From assembly GCF_016919405.1 (NCBI RefSeq), contig NZ_CP070352.1, positions 1,553,501 to 1,617,500 on the forward strand: a stretch of DNA of 64,000 nt. Reading direction: 5' to 3'. The notes under the pieces were generated by a model, which saw only the letters and a list, made by a program, of their open reading frames with translations, had not been told where the DNA came from and did no database searches. A program made the position numbers and the translations under genes. The stretch's first letter is position 1. Each line of letters starts with the position of its first letter. Source of the DNA: Ensifer sp. PDNC004 (GTDB lineage: Bacteria; Pseudomonadota; Alphaproteobacteria; Rhizobiales; Rhizobiaceae). Shown in pieces: positions 35,065 through 42,813 of the stretch.

Positions 35065-36783
35065 ATGACCACAATCTTTGACGCACCGGAAGAATTTGCG
35101 ACGACCGCGCTTGCCGGATTCAGCTCGATCTACGCGCGCAACGTCCGTCTCGTGAAGGGCGGGGTCGTGCGCTCGACCAAGGTGCCGAAGGGCAAGGTCG
35201 CCGTCGTCGTTGGCGGCGGCTCCGGCCACTATCCGGCCTTTGCCGGCTATGTCGGCCCGGGCATGGCGGATGCGGCCGTGGCAGGCGATGTCTTTGCCTC
35301 GCCGTCAACCGCGGCCGTTGCCCGCGTCTGCCGAGTGGCCGACCAGGGCGGCGGCGTGTTGCTCGGCTTCGGCAACTATGCCGGCGACGTCTTGAATTTC
35401 GGCGTTGCCGCCGAGCGCCTGCGCGCCGAAGGCATCGACGTGCGCATCGTGCCGGTGGCGGACGACGTTGCCAGCGCGTCGGCTGAAACGCCTGCCAAGC
35501 GCCGCGGCATCGCCGGCGACCTCTTGGTCTTCAAGGTTGCTGGAGCTGCTGCCGAAGCGGGCCTCAATCTCGATGAGGTCGAGCGCGTCACCCGTCTTGC
35601 CAACGACCGCACCATCTCCTTCGGCGTTGCTTTCGGCGGCTGCACGCTTCCGGGCGCCAAGGGACCGCTCTTCACCGTTCCGAAGGGCGAGATGGCGCTT
35701 GGTCTCGGCATCCACGGCGAGCCGGGCATCCGCGAAGAAAAGATGGTTTCGGCGACAGAATTCGCCAAGCTGCTCGTCGGCAAGCTGCTTGCCGAGCGGC
35801 CGGCTGATGTGCGCAAGGTCGCACCGCTTCTGAACGGCCTCGGCTCGACCAAATATGAAGAACTCTTCGTGCTTTGGGTCGCGATCGAAAAGGAACTGAA
35901 GGCAGCCGGCCTCGAGATCGTCGATCCGGAATGCGGTGAATTCGTCACCAGCCTCGACATGCAGGGTTGCTCGCTGACGCTGATGTGGCTGAATGACGAA
36001 CTCGAGACCTACTGGCGCGCGGCCTGCGATGCGCCGGCGCTGCGCAAGGGGGCGATCATTGCCACCGAGCCCGCGACGGACACGCTGAAGGATGACGAGG
36101 ACGCGATCTCCTTCGCGCCGGCTTCCGAGGCTTCCCGTCGGAGCGGCGTGTGCATTGCGCGGCTGATCGGCGAAATGGCCGAAGCGCTGAAGCAGGCGGA
36201 AGACGAGCTCGGTCGCATCGACGCATTTGCCGGTGACGGCGACCACGGACAGGGTATGCGCCGCGGTTCGGCGGCGGCGGACGAAGCGGCAAAGGCCGCT
36301 GTGGCTGCCGGCGCAGGTGCCGCCAGCGTGCTGGCGGTGGCGGGCGATGCCTGGGCGGACCGGGCCGGCGGCACGTCGGGTGCGATCTGGGGCCTGCTGC
36401 TGCGCGCCTGGAGCAATGCCTTCAACGATGATGCAGCCCCGAGCGATGCCGCTGTTGTCGACGGCGCCCGCCGTGCGCTCGATGGCGTGACCCGCCTCGG
36501 CCGCGCCCGTATCGGCGACAAGACGCTGGTCGATGCGCTGGTGCCTTTCGTCGAGACCCTCGAGCGCGAGTTTGCCGCCGGAAGGCCGCTGATCGAGGCA
36601 TGGCAGGCGGCGGCAAAGGCTGCGACCGAAGCGGCCGAAGCCACGTCCAGCCTGACGCCGAAGCTTGGCCGTGCACGGCCGCTCGCCGAAAAGAGCATCG
36701 GCCATCCGGACGCTGGCGCCGTTTCGCTGGCGCTGACGGCTCGCGTTGCCGCCGGTGTGCTGGCGCAGGCAGCAAAGGCCTGA
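35065..36783 (+). CDS. Dihydroxyacetone-kinase-family sugar kinase (DhaK-DhaL fusion)
   Basis: A 572-residue single-chain ATP-dependent kinase. DhaK part (about 1-330): GGGSGHYPAFAGYVG near residue 50, AGDVFASPS, and HGEPGIREE near 215 with the His expected to bind the ketose covalently. DhaL part (about 365-570): DAFAGDGDHGQGMRRG with the Mg-binding aspartates, and DRAGGTSGAIWGLLLRA. The Tyr in SGHYPAF, where dihydroxyacetone kinases have Glu, resembles erythrulose or other tetrulose kinases. It is the last gene of the PdxA2/TTT cluster. Substrate is probably a C4 ketose or a related acid (inference). Confidence 0.88.
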   Translation: MTTIFDAPEEFATTALAGFSSIYARNVRLVKGGVVRSTKVPKGKVAVVVGGGSGHYPAFAGYVGPGMADAAVAGDVFASPSTAAVARVCRVADQGGGVLLGFGNYAGDVLNFGVAAERLRAEGIDVRIVPVADDVASASAETPAKRRGIAGDLLVFKVAGAAAEAGLNLDEVERVTRLANDRTISFGVAFGGCTLPGAKGPLFTVPKGEMALGLGIHGEPGIREEKMVSATEFAKLLVGKLLAERPADVRKVAPLLNGLGSTKYEELFVLWVAIEKELKAAGLEIVDPECGEFVTSLDMQGCSLTLMWLNDELETYWRAACDAPALRKGAIIATEPATDTLKDDEDAISFAPASEASRRSGVCIARLIGEMAEALKQAEDELGRIDAFAGDGDHGQGMRRGSAAADEAAKAAVAAGAGAASVLAVAGDAWADRAGGTSGAIWGLLLRAWSNAFNDDAAPSDAAVVDGARRALDGVTRLGRARIGDKTLVDALVPFVETLEREFAAGRPLIEAWQAAAKAATEAAEATSSLTPKLGRARPLAEKSIGHPDAGAVSLALTARVAAGVLAQAAKA

Positions 36784-36797
36784 GATTAATTGTCTCC

Positions 36798-36828
36798 TCC
36801 GATCGGGCGGCGTCGCCGCCCGACCGGA
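36798..36828 (+). terminator. Terminator-like hairpin after the kinase gene
   Basis: TCCGATCGGGCGGC (36798-36811) and GCCGCCCGACCGGA (36815-36828) pair at 13 of 14 positions around a 3-base loop, starting 15 bases after the stop of the PdxA2/TTT/kinase operon. No T-run follows. Confidence 0.6.
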
Positions 36829-37082
36829 AACCTCTCCCGAGGTGACCGCCTCCCTCTGCGCCGTTCGGCGCCGCCGTCACACGATGCCGCGCCAACACGT
36901 GTCGGCAGAAGGCTCAAATCCCGCCTTTCGTGGCTTTTTCAACACTATCTGCAGTCATTGTTGGGGAAACCCGGCCAATTTTATCATCTGCTAAAAGCTT
37001 GCCACGGAATTGCCCGATCGCGGGCTATGGCTTTGTTTTCCTGCAGCGTGCGCTATGTTTTTGAGTTCGTGTGCCGCCGGTC

Positions 37083-37097
37083 AAATGACAATCATTT
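37083..37097. promoter_or_regulatory. Fur-box-like palindrome upstream of DUF992
   Basis: AAATGACAATCATTT is a perfect inverted repeat (6-base arms, 3-base centre). Its core AATGACAATCATT differs from the classical Fur-box core AATGATAATCATT at one position. It lies 26-40 bp before the DUF992 ATG, where a repressor would block transcription. In rhizobia Fur-family proteins include Mur (Mn) and Zur. Confidence 0.4.
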
Positions 37098-37122
37098 CTG
37101 ACGTTCCGAGAAGGAGACAAGA

Positions 37123-37647
37123 ATGAAAAAGAGTTTTGCCGTGAAGGTGTCCGCAGCGTCTCTGGTTCTCGCTGGCGCGATCGCCGCAAACGCAGCCGAT
37201 CTCGCGACAGTTCAACCGCAGCCTGAGCCCGACACCAGCAATGGCGTGAAGATCGGCTACCTCGACTGCAACATTGCCGGCGGTGTCGGCTACGTGCTCG
37301 GGTCGGCCAAGGAAGTCGATTGCGTCTTCCGCTCGACCATGGGTGCTGAAGCCTCCGACCACTATTCCGGCGCCATCCGCAAGATGGGCGTCGATGTCGG
37401 CTTCACGACGCAGAGCCGCCTGATCTGGGCCGTGTTCGCACCGACCGCCGGCTACCACCGCGGCTCGCTCGGCGGCCTCTATCAGGGTGCAACCGCGGAA
37501 GCGACCGTCGGCGCCGGTATCGGTGCCAACATCCTCGTCGGCGGCACGTCCGGGTCCATCCACCTGCAGACGATCAGCGTGACCGGCCAGATTGGCCTCA
37601 ACCTGGCCGCAACCGGCACGTCGATGACGCTGACGGCCGTCAACTAA
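37123..37647 (+). CDS. Exported DUF992 family protein
   Basis: A 174-residue exported protein. Signal peptide is about 1-24 (ending ANAAD). The mature part has VKIGYLDCNIAGGVGYVLGS and EVDCVFRS, typical of DUF992, followed by Gly/Ala-rich strands and GQIGLNLAATGTSMTLTAVN at the C-terminus. Two Cys (in LDCN and VDCVF) may pair. Function of the family is unknown. Codons are strongly GC-ending, suggesting good expression. The ATG follows GAAGGAGAC. A strong terminator lies 62 bp after the stop and a Fur-like box upstream. Confidence 0.88.
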   Translation: MKKSFAVKVSAASLVLAGAIAANAADLATVQPQPEPDTSNGVKIGYLDCNIAGGVGYVLGSAKEVDCVFRSTMGAEASDHYSGAIRKMGVDVGFTTQSRLIWAVFAPTAGYHRGSLGGLYQGATAEATVGAGIGANILVGGTSGSIHLQTISVTGQIGLNLAATGTSMTLTAVN

Positions 37648-37708
37648 CGTCCGGCGTCGGGCCGCTGCTCCTCCCATGGGTGGCTCGGCAGGGACACATA
37701 TGACAACA

Positions 37709-37744
37709 AAGGCACCGCACACTCAGACGAGCGTGCGGTGCCTT
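37709..37744 (+). terminator. Terminator hairpin after DUF992
   Basis: AAGGCACCGCAC (37709-37720) and GTGCGGTGCCTT (37733-37744) are perfect 12-base arms around a 12-base loop, with A's before and TT after the stem, the most terminator-like hairpin in this window. It covers an upstream GTG (37738) that could otherwise be taken as the start of the next gene. Confidence 0.75.
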
Positions 37745-37833
37745 CGCACTTTGCGCTGTTGCCATCCTCCGATTCGCGGTTAAGGAAGGCCGGCAGGAGT
37801 TGGCGCCGTAAGAGCGAATGTCGAGGGACCGGA

Positions 37834-38430
37834 TTGAACAGAAGCCTATGCTTTGGGTTGATTGCCCTTTGTTTCGCAAGCGCGCCGCACACCGCCTCGG
37901 CGGAATGGCAGCCGGTCGAAAAGGAAGCGCTCTACACCGTTAACGGACAGACGGGCGCGGAACTCTATGCCTCGATCGGCGAGCGCGGCCCCAAGGCTGG
38001 TATCGGCAGGGCGATTGCCCACACCAATTTCAAGCTGACCTGGACGCGGAAGTATGAGCAGCAGAGCGGCGCCTGTGTGCTGGCGGTGGCAAAGCCGAAG
38101 CTGATCATCACCTACACCCTGCCGAAACCGGCAAAGCCGCTGCCTTCAGGCACGCGCGAGAACTGGGACGTCTTCATCGACGGCGTACGCAAGCACGAGC
38201 TCGTACATGGTGACTTCATCAAGGAGATGGTGCGCGCGATCGAGCAGGCAACGTTGGGGCTGACCGTTCCCGACGATCCGAAGTGCCGCAAGATCAGAAC
38301 AGTCATGACCGAGCGCCTCGGTGCGCTCTCGCAGGTGCAACGCCAGCGCAGCCGCGACTTCGACCAGGTCGAACTGACAGACGGCGGCAACATTCATCAG
38401 TTGATCCTGAAGCTGGTGAACGGGCCGTAA
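37834..38430 (+). CDS. Exported DUF922 family protein with an HExxH motif
   Basis: A 198-residue protein of the DUF922 family, described as possible secreted zinc proteases. The signal peptide (NRSLCFGLIALCFASAPHTASA) precedes EWQPVEKEALYTVNG. The metalloprotease motif HELVHG lies near residue 117 with DFIKEMVRAIEQ following. Start TTG 37834 is chosen because it gives the signal peptide directly and is preceded by GAGGG; the longer frame from GTG 37738 begins inside a terminator. It is convergent with the phn operon. Confidence 0.78.
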   Translation: MNRSLCFGLIALCFASAPHTASAEWQPVEKEALYTVNGQTGAELYASIGERGPKAGIGRAIAHTNFKLTWTRKYEQQSGACVLAVAKPKLIITYTLPKPAKPLPSGTRENWDVFIDGVRKHELVHGDFIKEMVRAIEQATLGLTVPDDPKCRKIRTVMTERLGALSQVQRQRSRDFDQVELTDGGNIHQLILKLVNGP

Positions 38431-38457
38431 CGGCGCCGAACCTGTGCCCGGCGCCGT
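38430..38457. terminator. Bidirectional terminator between DUF922 and phn genes
   Basis: ACGGCGCCG (38430-38438) and CGGCGCCGT (38449-38457) are perfect 9-base arms around a 10-base loop, between convergent genes ending at 38430 and 38463. No T-run on either strand. Confidence 0.6.
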
Positions 38458-38462
38458 ATCAC

Positions 38463-39077
38463 TCAGGCGTAGCGCACCAAAAATTCCTCGGCCGTCAGTT
38501 CGCGGAAATCGTCGAGTGCGCGGCGCAGGCGCTGGTGGTCCCAGTCCCACCAGGAGAGCGCGTCCATGCGTTCGCCGATGCCTTCGTTGAAGCGGGCACG
38601 GATGAGCTTGGCCGGCACGCCGCCGACGATGGTGTAGGGCTCGACGTCCTTCGAGACGACGGCGCCGGCGCCGATCACCGCGCCATTGCCGACAGTGACG
38701 CCCGGCAGGATGGTGGCGCCGTGGCCGATCCACACATCATGGCCGATCGTCACCCGGTTCGAGCGCCGCCAGGCGAAAAGGTCGTGGTCGAGTTGGGTAT
38801 CGTCCCAATAGTTCGGCGCGCGATAGGTGAAGTGATGCAGCGTCGCCCGCCAGGTCGGGTGGTTGGTGGCGTTGATGCGCACGGCGGCTGCGATGTTGAC
38901 GAACTTGCCGATCGTTGCGCACCAGATCGAGCCGTCCTGCATGATGTAGGAGTAGTCGCCGAACTCGACCTCGTCGAGCCTTGAGCGCTCCTGCACTTCG
39001 GTGTAGCGGCCGAGCGTCGAATTGTTGACGCTCGCCGTCGGGTGGATAAAGGGCTCGAGCCCGAGCTTCTGGCTCAT
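38463..39077 (-). CDS. Hexapeptide acetyltransferase of the phosphonate operon
   Basis: A 204-residue left-handed beta-helix acetyltransferase. Hexapeptide repeats are VTIGHDVWIGHGATILPGVT and VGNGAVIGAGAVVSKDVEPY, and the C-terminal AKLIRARFNEG is typical. DapH/LpxA-like transferases of this subfamily recur in C-P lyase operons, and the gene overlaps phnL by four bases (ATGA), so it belongs to phosphonate use. It may acetylate an aminophosphonate or an intermediate. The true acceptor is not shown. It is the last gene of the operon, followed by a bidirectional terminator. Confidence 0.85.
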   Translation of the reverse strand: MSQKLGLEPFIHPTASVNNSTLGRYTEVQERSRLDEVEFGDYSYIMQDGSIWCATIGKFVNIAAAVRINATNHPTWRATLHHFTYRAPNYWDDTQLDHDLFAWRRSNRVTIGHDVWIGHGATILPGVTVGNGAVIGAGAVVSKDVEPYTIVGGVPAKLIRARFNEGIGERMDALSWWDWDHQRLRRALDDFRELTAEEFLVRYA

Positions 39078-39781
39078 GCGGCAGCCTTTCGCGGGGAAAA
39101 CGCGGAGACGTCGAGGATGCGGTCGGCAACCGCGTCACGGACTTCCTCGTCATGGAAGATGCCGATCAGCGCGGTGCCCTTGGTCTTCTTCTCGGCGATC
39201 AGTTCGACGACGACCGCCCGGTTCTTCGCGTCGAGCGAAGCGGTGGGCTCGTCGAGCAGCAGGATCTTGTGGTCGGTGATGAAACCACGGGCGATGTTGA
39301 CGCGCTGCTGCTCGCCACCGGAGAAGGTTGCCGGTGGCAGGCTCCAGAGTTCGCGCGGCAAGTTGAGCTTGTTCAGCAGTTCGGCCGCATGGGTGCGGGC
39401 CTCTTCGAGCGGCATGCCACGGGCCTGCAGCGGCTCGGCGACGATGTCGAGCGAGGAGACGCGCGGCACGACCCGCAGGAACTGGCTGACATAGCCGAGC
39501 GTGGTGCGTCGGACTTCAAGCACGGTGCGCGGCTCGGCGGTTGCGAGGTTCACCAGCTTGCCGTCGTGATCCATCAGAATCTGGCCTTCATCGACGCCAT
39601 AATTGCCGTAGAGCATTTTCAGGATCGAGCTTTTGCCAACGCCGGAGGGGCCGCCGAGAACGACGCATTCGCCCGCCTTCACCGAGAAGGAGACGTTGGC
39701 GACGACCGGCCGGCGAATACCGTCGCGCAGGTGCATGGTGAAGCTTTTGGCGACTTCGGAAACAACAAGTGGCGTAGCCAT
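39074..39781 (-). CDS. phnL: C-P lyase complex ABC-type ATPase PhnL
   Basis: A 235-residue ABC ATPase. Walker A GGPSGVGKSSIL near residue 40, signature TFSGGEQQRVNIARGF, Walker B ILLLDEPTASLD, and the switch His in FHDEEVRD. The VLEVRRTTLGYVSQFLRVVP segment near 80 is typical of PhnL. PhnL and PhnK bind the PhnGHIJ core but do not transport. It follows phnK with a 2-bp gap. Confidence 0.93.
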   Translation of the reverse strand: MATPLVVSEVAKSFTMHLRDGIRRPVVANVSFSVKAGECVVLGGPSGVGKSSILKMLYGNYGVDEGQILMDHDGKLVNLATAEPRTVLEVRRTTLGYVSQFLRVVPRVSSLDIVAEPLQARGMPLEEARTHAAELLNKLNLPRELWSLPPATFSGGEQQRVNIARGFITDHKILLLDEPTASLDAKNRAVVVELIAEKKTKGTALIGIFHDEEVRDAVADRILDVSAFSPRKAAA

Positions 39782-39783
39782 GA

Positions 39784-40560
39784 TTAGACCTGCAAAATCG
39801 AGGAGACGAGGAGCTGGGTATAGGGCTCGCGCGGATCGTCGAGCACGCGGTCGGTCAAACCCTGCTCGATCACGGCGCCATCCTTCATCACCATCATTCG
39901 GTGGGAAAGAAGACGCGCGACGGCGAGGTCGTGGGTGACGATGATGGCGGCAAGGCCGAGGTCGTGCACGAGGCCGCGCACCAGGTCGAGCAGGCGCGCC
40001 TGTACCGAAACGTCGAGGCCGCCGGTGGGCTCATCCATGAAGACGAGGCGGGGTGAGGTGACGAGGTTGCGGGCGATCTGCAGGCGCTGGCGCATGCCGC
40101 CCGAAAAGGCGCGCGGCTGGTCGTCGATACGGTCGATGCCGATTTCCACCCGCTCCAGCCAGTCGCTGGCAGTGGCGCGGATGTTGCCGTAGTGGCGATC
40201 GCCGACGGCCATCAGCCGTTCGCCGACATTGGCGCCGGCAGACACGGTCATGCGCAGGCCATCGGCCGGGTTCTGGTGCACGAAGCCCCAGTCGGTGCGC
40301 ATCAGGAAGCGGCGCTCGGCCTCGCCCATGCGGGCAAGGTCGCGGTACTGGCCGTCGCGCATGTGATATTCGACGATGCCCGACGTCGGCATCAGGCGCG
40401 TCGACAGGCAGGACAGAAGCGTCGTCTTGCCGGAGCCGGACTCGCCGACGATGGCGAGCACTTCGCCGGCATAGAGCTCGAAGGAGACATTGCGGCAGCC
40501 GATGCGGCTTCCGTAGAACTTCGAGACGTCGTTCACTTTCAGAAGCGGGAGCGTACTCAT
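39784..40560 (-). CDS. phnK: C-P lyase complex ABC-type ATPase PhnK
   Basis: A 258-residue ABC ATPase. Walker A GESGSGKTTLLSCLS near residue 36, Q-loop FVHQNPADGLRM typical of PhnK, signature AFSGGMRQRLQIARNL, Walker B LVFMDEPTGGLD, and switch IVTHDLAVARLL. ATG 40560 begins MSTLPLLKVN and overlaps the phnJ stop by four bases; a 21-residue upstream extension would run into phnJ. In E. coli PhnK docks on PhnJ of the C-P lyase core. Confidence 0.93.
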   Translation of the reverse strand: MSTLPLLKVNDVSKFYGSRIGCRNVSFELYAGEVLAIVGESGSGKTTLLSCLSTRLMPTSGIVEYHMRDGQYRDLARMGEAERRFLMRTDWGFVHQNPADGLRMTVSAGANVGERLMAVGDRHYGNIRATASDWLERVEIGIDRIDDQPRAFSGGMRQRLQIARNLVTSPRLVFMDEPTGGLDVSVQARLLDLVRGLVHDLGLAAIIVTHDLAVARLLSHRMMVMKDGAVIEQGLTDRVLDDPREPYTQLLVSSILQV

Positions 40561-41435
40561 TCTGCGGCCTCCTGGCGTGCGAGCATGTGACCTGCATGGC
40601 CACAGGCGCGGCGGTCTTCGCAATGATCGGTATCGGAGCAGACGAACATTCGTCCGCCCTTGTCGTCGAGGATCACCTCGTCGAGATAGACGTCCTCTGC
40701 GCCGCAGAGCGCGCAGGGCTTGTCGAAGCTCTGGATCTCGAAGGGATGGTCGTCGAAATCGAGGCTGACGACTTCGGTATAGGGCGGCACGGCATAGATC
40801 CGCTTTTCGCGGCCAGCGCCGAAGAGCTGGAGGGCTTCCGACATGTGCATCTTCGGATTGTCGAACTTCGGCGTCGGCGACGGGTCCATCACGTAGCGAC
40901 CCTCGACCTTCACCGGATAGGCATAGGTCGTGGCGATATGGCCGTTGCGGGCGATGTCCTCGTAGAGCTTCACATGCATCAGCCCGTATTCCTCGAGCGC
41001 ATGCATCTTGCGCGTTTCGGTCTCGCGCGGCTCAAGGAAACGCAGTGGTTCCGGGATCGGCACCTGGTAGACGAGCGTCTGACCCTCGGAGAGCTTTTCC
41101 TCAGGGATGCGGTGGCGCGTCTGGATTATCGTCGCCTCTTTCGTCCGGGTGGTGACGGCGACGTCAGCGACCTTCTGGAAGAAGGCGCGGATCGAGACCG
41201 CGTTGGTTGTGTCGTCGGCGCCCTGGTCGATGACCTTCAAGACGTCCTGCGGACCGAGGATCGAGGCGGTGACCTGCACGCCGCCGGTGCCCCAGCCGTA
41301 GGGCATCGGCATTTCGCGCGACGCAAATGGAACCTGGTAGCCGGGAATGGCGATCGCCTTCAGGATCGCGCGGCGGATCATGCGCTTGGTTTGTTCGTCC
41401 AGATAGGCGAAATTATAGGTAGCAAGGTCGTTCAC
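40557..41435 (-). CDS. phnJ: Carbon-phosphorus lyase PhnJ (radical SAM)
   Basis: A 292-residue radical SAM enzyme that cleaves the C-P bond of ribosyl methylphosphonate. The unusual 4Fe-4S site is seen as CALC (Cys x2 Cys), then 21 residues to Cys in FVCSDTDHC, then 5 residues to the last Cys, matching the spacing of E. coli PhnJ. The glycyl-radical region is YGWGTGG near residue 50. The start is GTG 41435 (GTGAACGAC) after AAGGG. Unlike the rest of the operon it is separated from phnI by a 265-bp gap. PhnK follows with an ATGA overlap. Confidence 0.95.
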   Translation of the reverse strand: MNDLATYNFAYLDEQTKRMIRRAILKAIAIPGYQVPFASREMPMPYGWGTGGVQVTASILGPQDVLKVIDQGADDTTNAVSIRAFFQKVADVAVTTRTKEATIIQTRHRIPEEKLSEGQTLVYQVPIPEPLRFLEPRETETRKMHALEEYGLMHVKLYEDIARNGHIATTYAYPVKVEGRYVMDPSPTPKFDNPKMHMSEALQLFGAGREKRIYAVPPYTEVVSLDFDDHPFEIQSFDKPCALCGAEDVYLDEVILDDKGGRMFVCSDTDHCEDRRACGHAGHMLARQEAAE

Positions 41436-41479
41436 CGCTGATTACCCTTGAGTGTGTAGACCGCTGATGAGGCCAGGAT

Positions 41480-41674
41480 TTGAGCGAGATTTTCGTCTGG
41501 GTGATTGGGATCTTCTTGGTGTGTTCCGCGGTTGCCGGCCTGTTCGGCATTGCCCGCCGGCCGCAGCGCGAGCCGGAGAGCAGGGCGCGTAAGAACGACG
41601 GAGGTGGCGACGCCGGTGGCGTCTATGCCGGTGATGGCGGCGATTGCGGCGGCGGGGACGGTGGCGGCGACTGA
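41480..41674 (+). CDS. Possible small membrane protein with a Gly/Asp/Cys-rich tail
   Basis: A 64-residue frame opposite to the phn genes, inside the phnI-phnJ gap. TTG 41480 gives SEIFVWVIGIFLVCSAVAGL, one membrane helix, then a basic RRPQR stretch and a tail of Gly, Asp and one Cys (DGGDCGGGDGGGD). Small membrane proteins with such tails are common, but no family is named. A minus-strand frame over the same bases (41432-41704) overlaps phnI and phnJ by four bases each; its composition looks like a shadow of the Gly-rich strand. Only one of the two is probably real. Confidence 0.4.
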   Translation: MSEIFVWVIGIFLVCSAVAGLFGIARRPQREPESRARKNDGGGDAGGVYAGDGGDCGGGDGGGD

Positions 41675-41700
41675 GCCGTTAAGACTGGAGGAAAATCCGA

Positions 41701-42810
41701 TCATTCGGCCGCCTCCCTCTGTTCCTTTGCCGTCTCGCCGGAATTGGCGGCGTCGTAGTCGCGGCGCATGCGCCGGACGAGGTCGAGTTCGGCCTGGAAG
41801 TCGACATAGTGCGGCAGCTTCAGATGCTCGACGAAGCCCGTCGCCTGAACGTTGTCGGCGTGTGAGATGACGAATTCCTGGTCCTGGGCGGGGGCGACGA
41901 TGTCCTCATTGAATTCGTCGGTCCTGAGCGCCCGGTCGACCAGCGACATCGACATCGCCTTGCGTTCGCTCTGGCCGAAGACGAGGCCATAACCGCGGGT
42001 GAACTGCGGCGGCTGCTTGGCCGAGCCCATGAACTGGTTGACCATCTGGCATTCGGTGACGCGGATCGAGCCGAGCGAGACGGCAAAGCCGAGTTCCGGC
42101 AGGTCGAGTTCGACCTCCACTTCGCCGATACGCACTTCGCCGACGAAGGGATGGGTCCGGCCGTAGCCACGCTGGGTGGAATAGGCGAGGGCCAGCAGGA
42201 AGCCTTCGTCGCCGCGGGCGAGTGCCTGCAGGCGCAGGTCCCGGGCCATTGGAAACTCCATCGGCTCGCGGGTGAGGTCGCCCATGACGTGGCCCTCGGG
42301 CATCTCACCGTCGCCCTCGATCAGGCCTTCGCCGTCGAGAATGTCGGAAACGCGCATCACGTGTTCGCCGGGCTCCTTGACCGCCGGTTCTTCGACAGCC
42401 TCGTCAGCGATCAGCGACGGGTCGAGCAGGCGGTGGGTGTAATCGAAGGTCGGGCCCAGAAGCTGTCCGCCCGGCAGATCCTTGTAGGTCGCAGACACGC
42501 GGCGCTCGACCTTCATGTTGGCGGTGTCGACCGGTTCGGAGTAACCGAAGCGCGGCAGCGTCGTGCGGTATGCGCGCAGGATGAAAATCGCTTCGATCAT
42601 GTCGCCGCGCGCCTGGCGCACGGCAAGCGCCGCGAGCGCGCGGTCGTAGAGCGAGGCTTCCGCCATCACCCGGTCGACGGCAAGGCCGAGCTGCTCGACT
42701 ACCTGGTCGATAGTGATGGAGGGAAGGCTACGGTCGCCACGGCGGCGATCGGCGAGAAGGCGGTGGGCATTGGCAATGGCGGCTTCCCCGCCCTTGACGG
42801 CTACATACAT
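41701..42810 (-). CDS. phnI: C-P lyase core subunit PhnI
   Basis: A 369-residue PhnI, the usual length. It starts MYVAVKGGEAAIANAHRLLA with RGDRSLPSITIDQVVEQLGL following, and contains AFILRAYRTTLPRFGY-like and DYTHRLLDPSLIADE segments. With PhnGHL it forms the nucleosidase step that displaces adenine of ATP by phosphonate. It follows phnH after a 3-bp gap. A 265-bp gap separates it from phnJ. Confidence 0.94.
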   Translation of the reverse strand: MYVAVKGGEAAIANAHRLLADRRRGDRSLPSITIDQVVEQLGLAVDRVMAEASLYDRALAALAVRQARGDMIEAIFILRAYRTTLPRFGYSEPVDTANMKVERRVSATYKDLPGGQLLGPTFDYTHRLLDPSLIADEAVEEPAVKEPGEHVMRVSDILDGEGLIEGDGEMPEGHVMGDLTREPMEFPMARDLRLQALARGDEGFLLALAYSTQRGYGRTHPFVGEVRIGEVEVELDLPELGFAVSLGSIRVTECQMVNQFMGSAKQPPQFTRGYGLVFGQSERKAMSMSLVDRALRTDEFNEDIVAPAQDQEFVISHADNVQATGFVEHLKLPHYVDFQAELDLVRRMRRDYDAANSGETAKEQREAAE

Positions 42811-42813
42811 GGC

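Larger units (their letters stand above)
36784..37122 (+). other. Intergenic region between the kinase and DUF992 genes
   Basis: 339 bp with no convincing gene. It holds a terminator hairpin (36798-36828) near the start and a Fur-like palindrome (37083-37097) near the end. The middle is unremarkable, with a mildly A/T-rich stretch at 36945-36995 where a promoter could lie. Confidence 0.6.
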
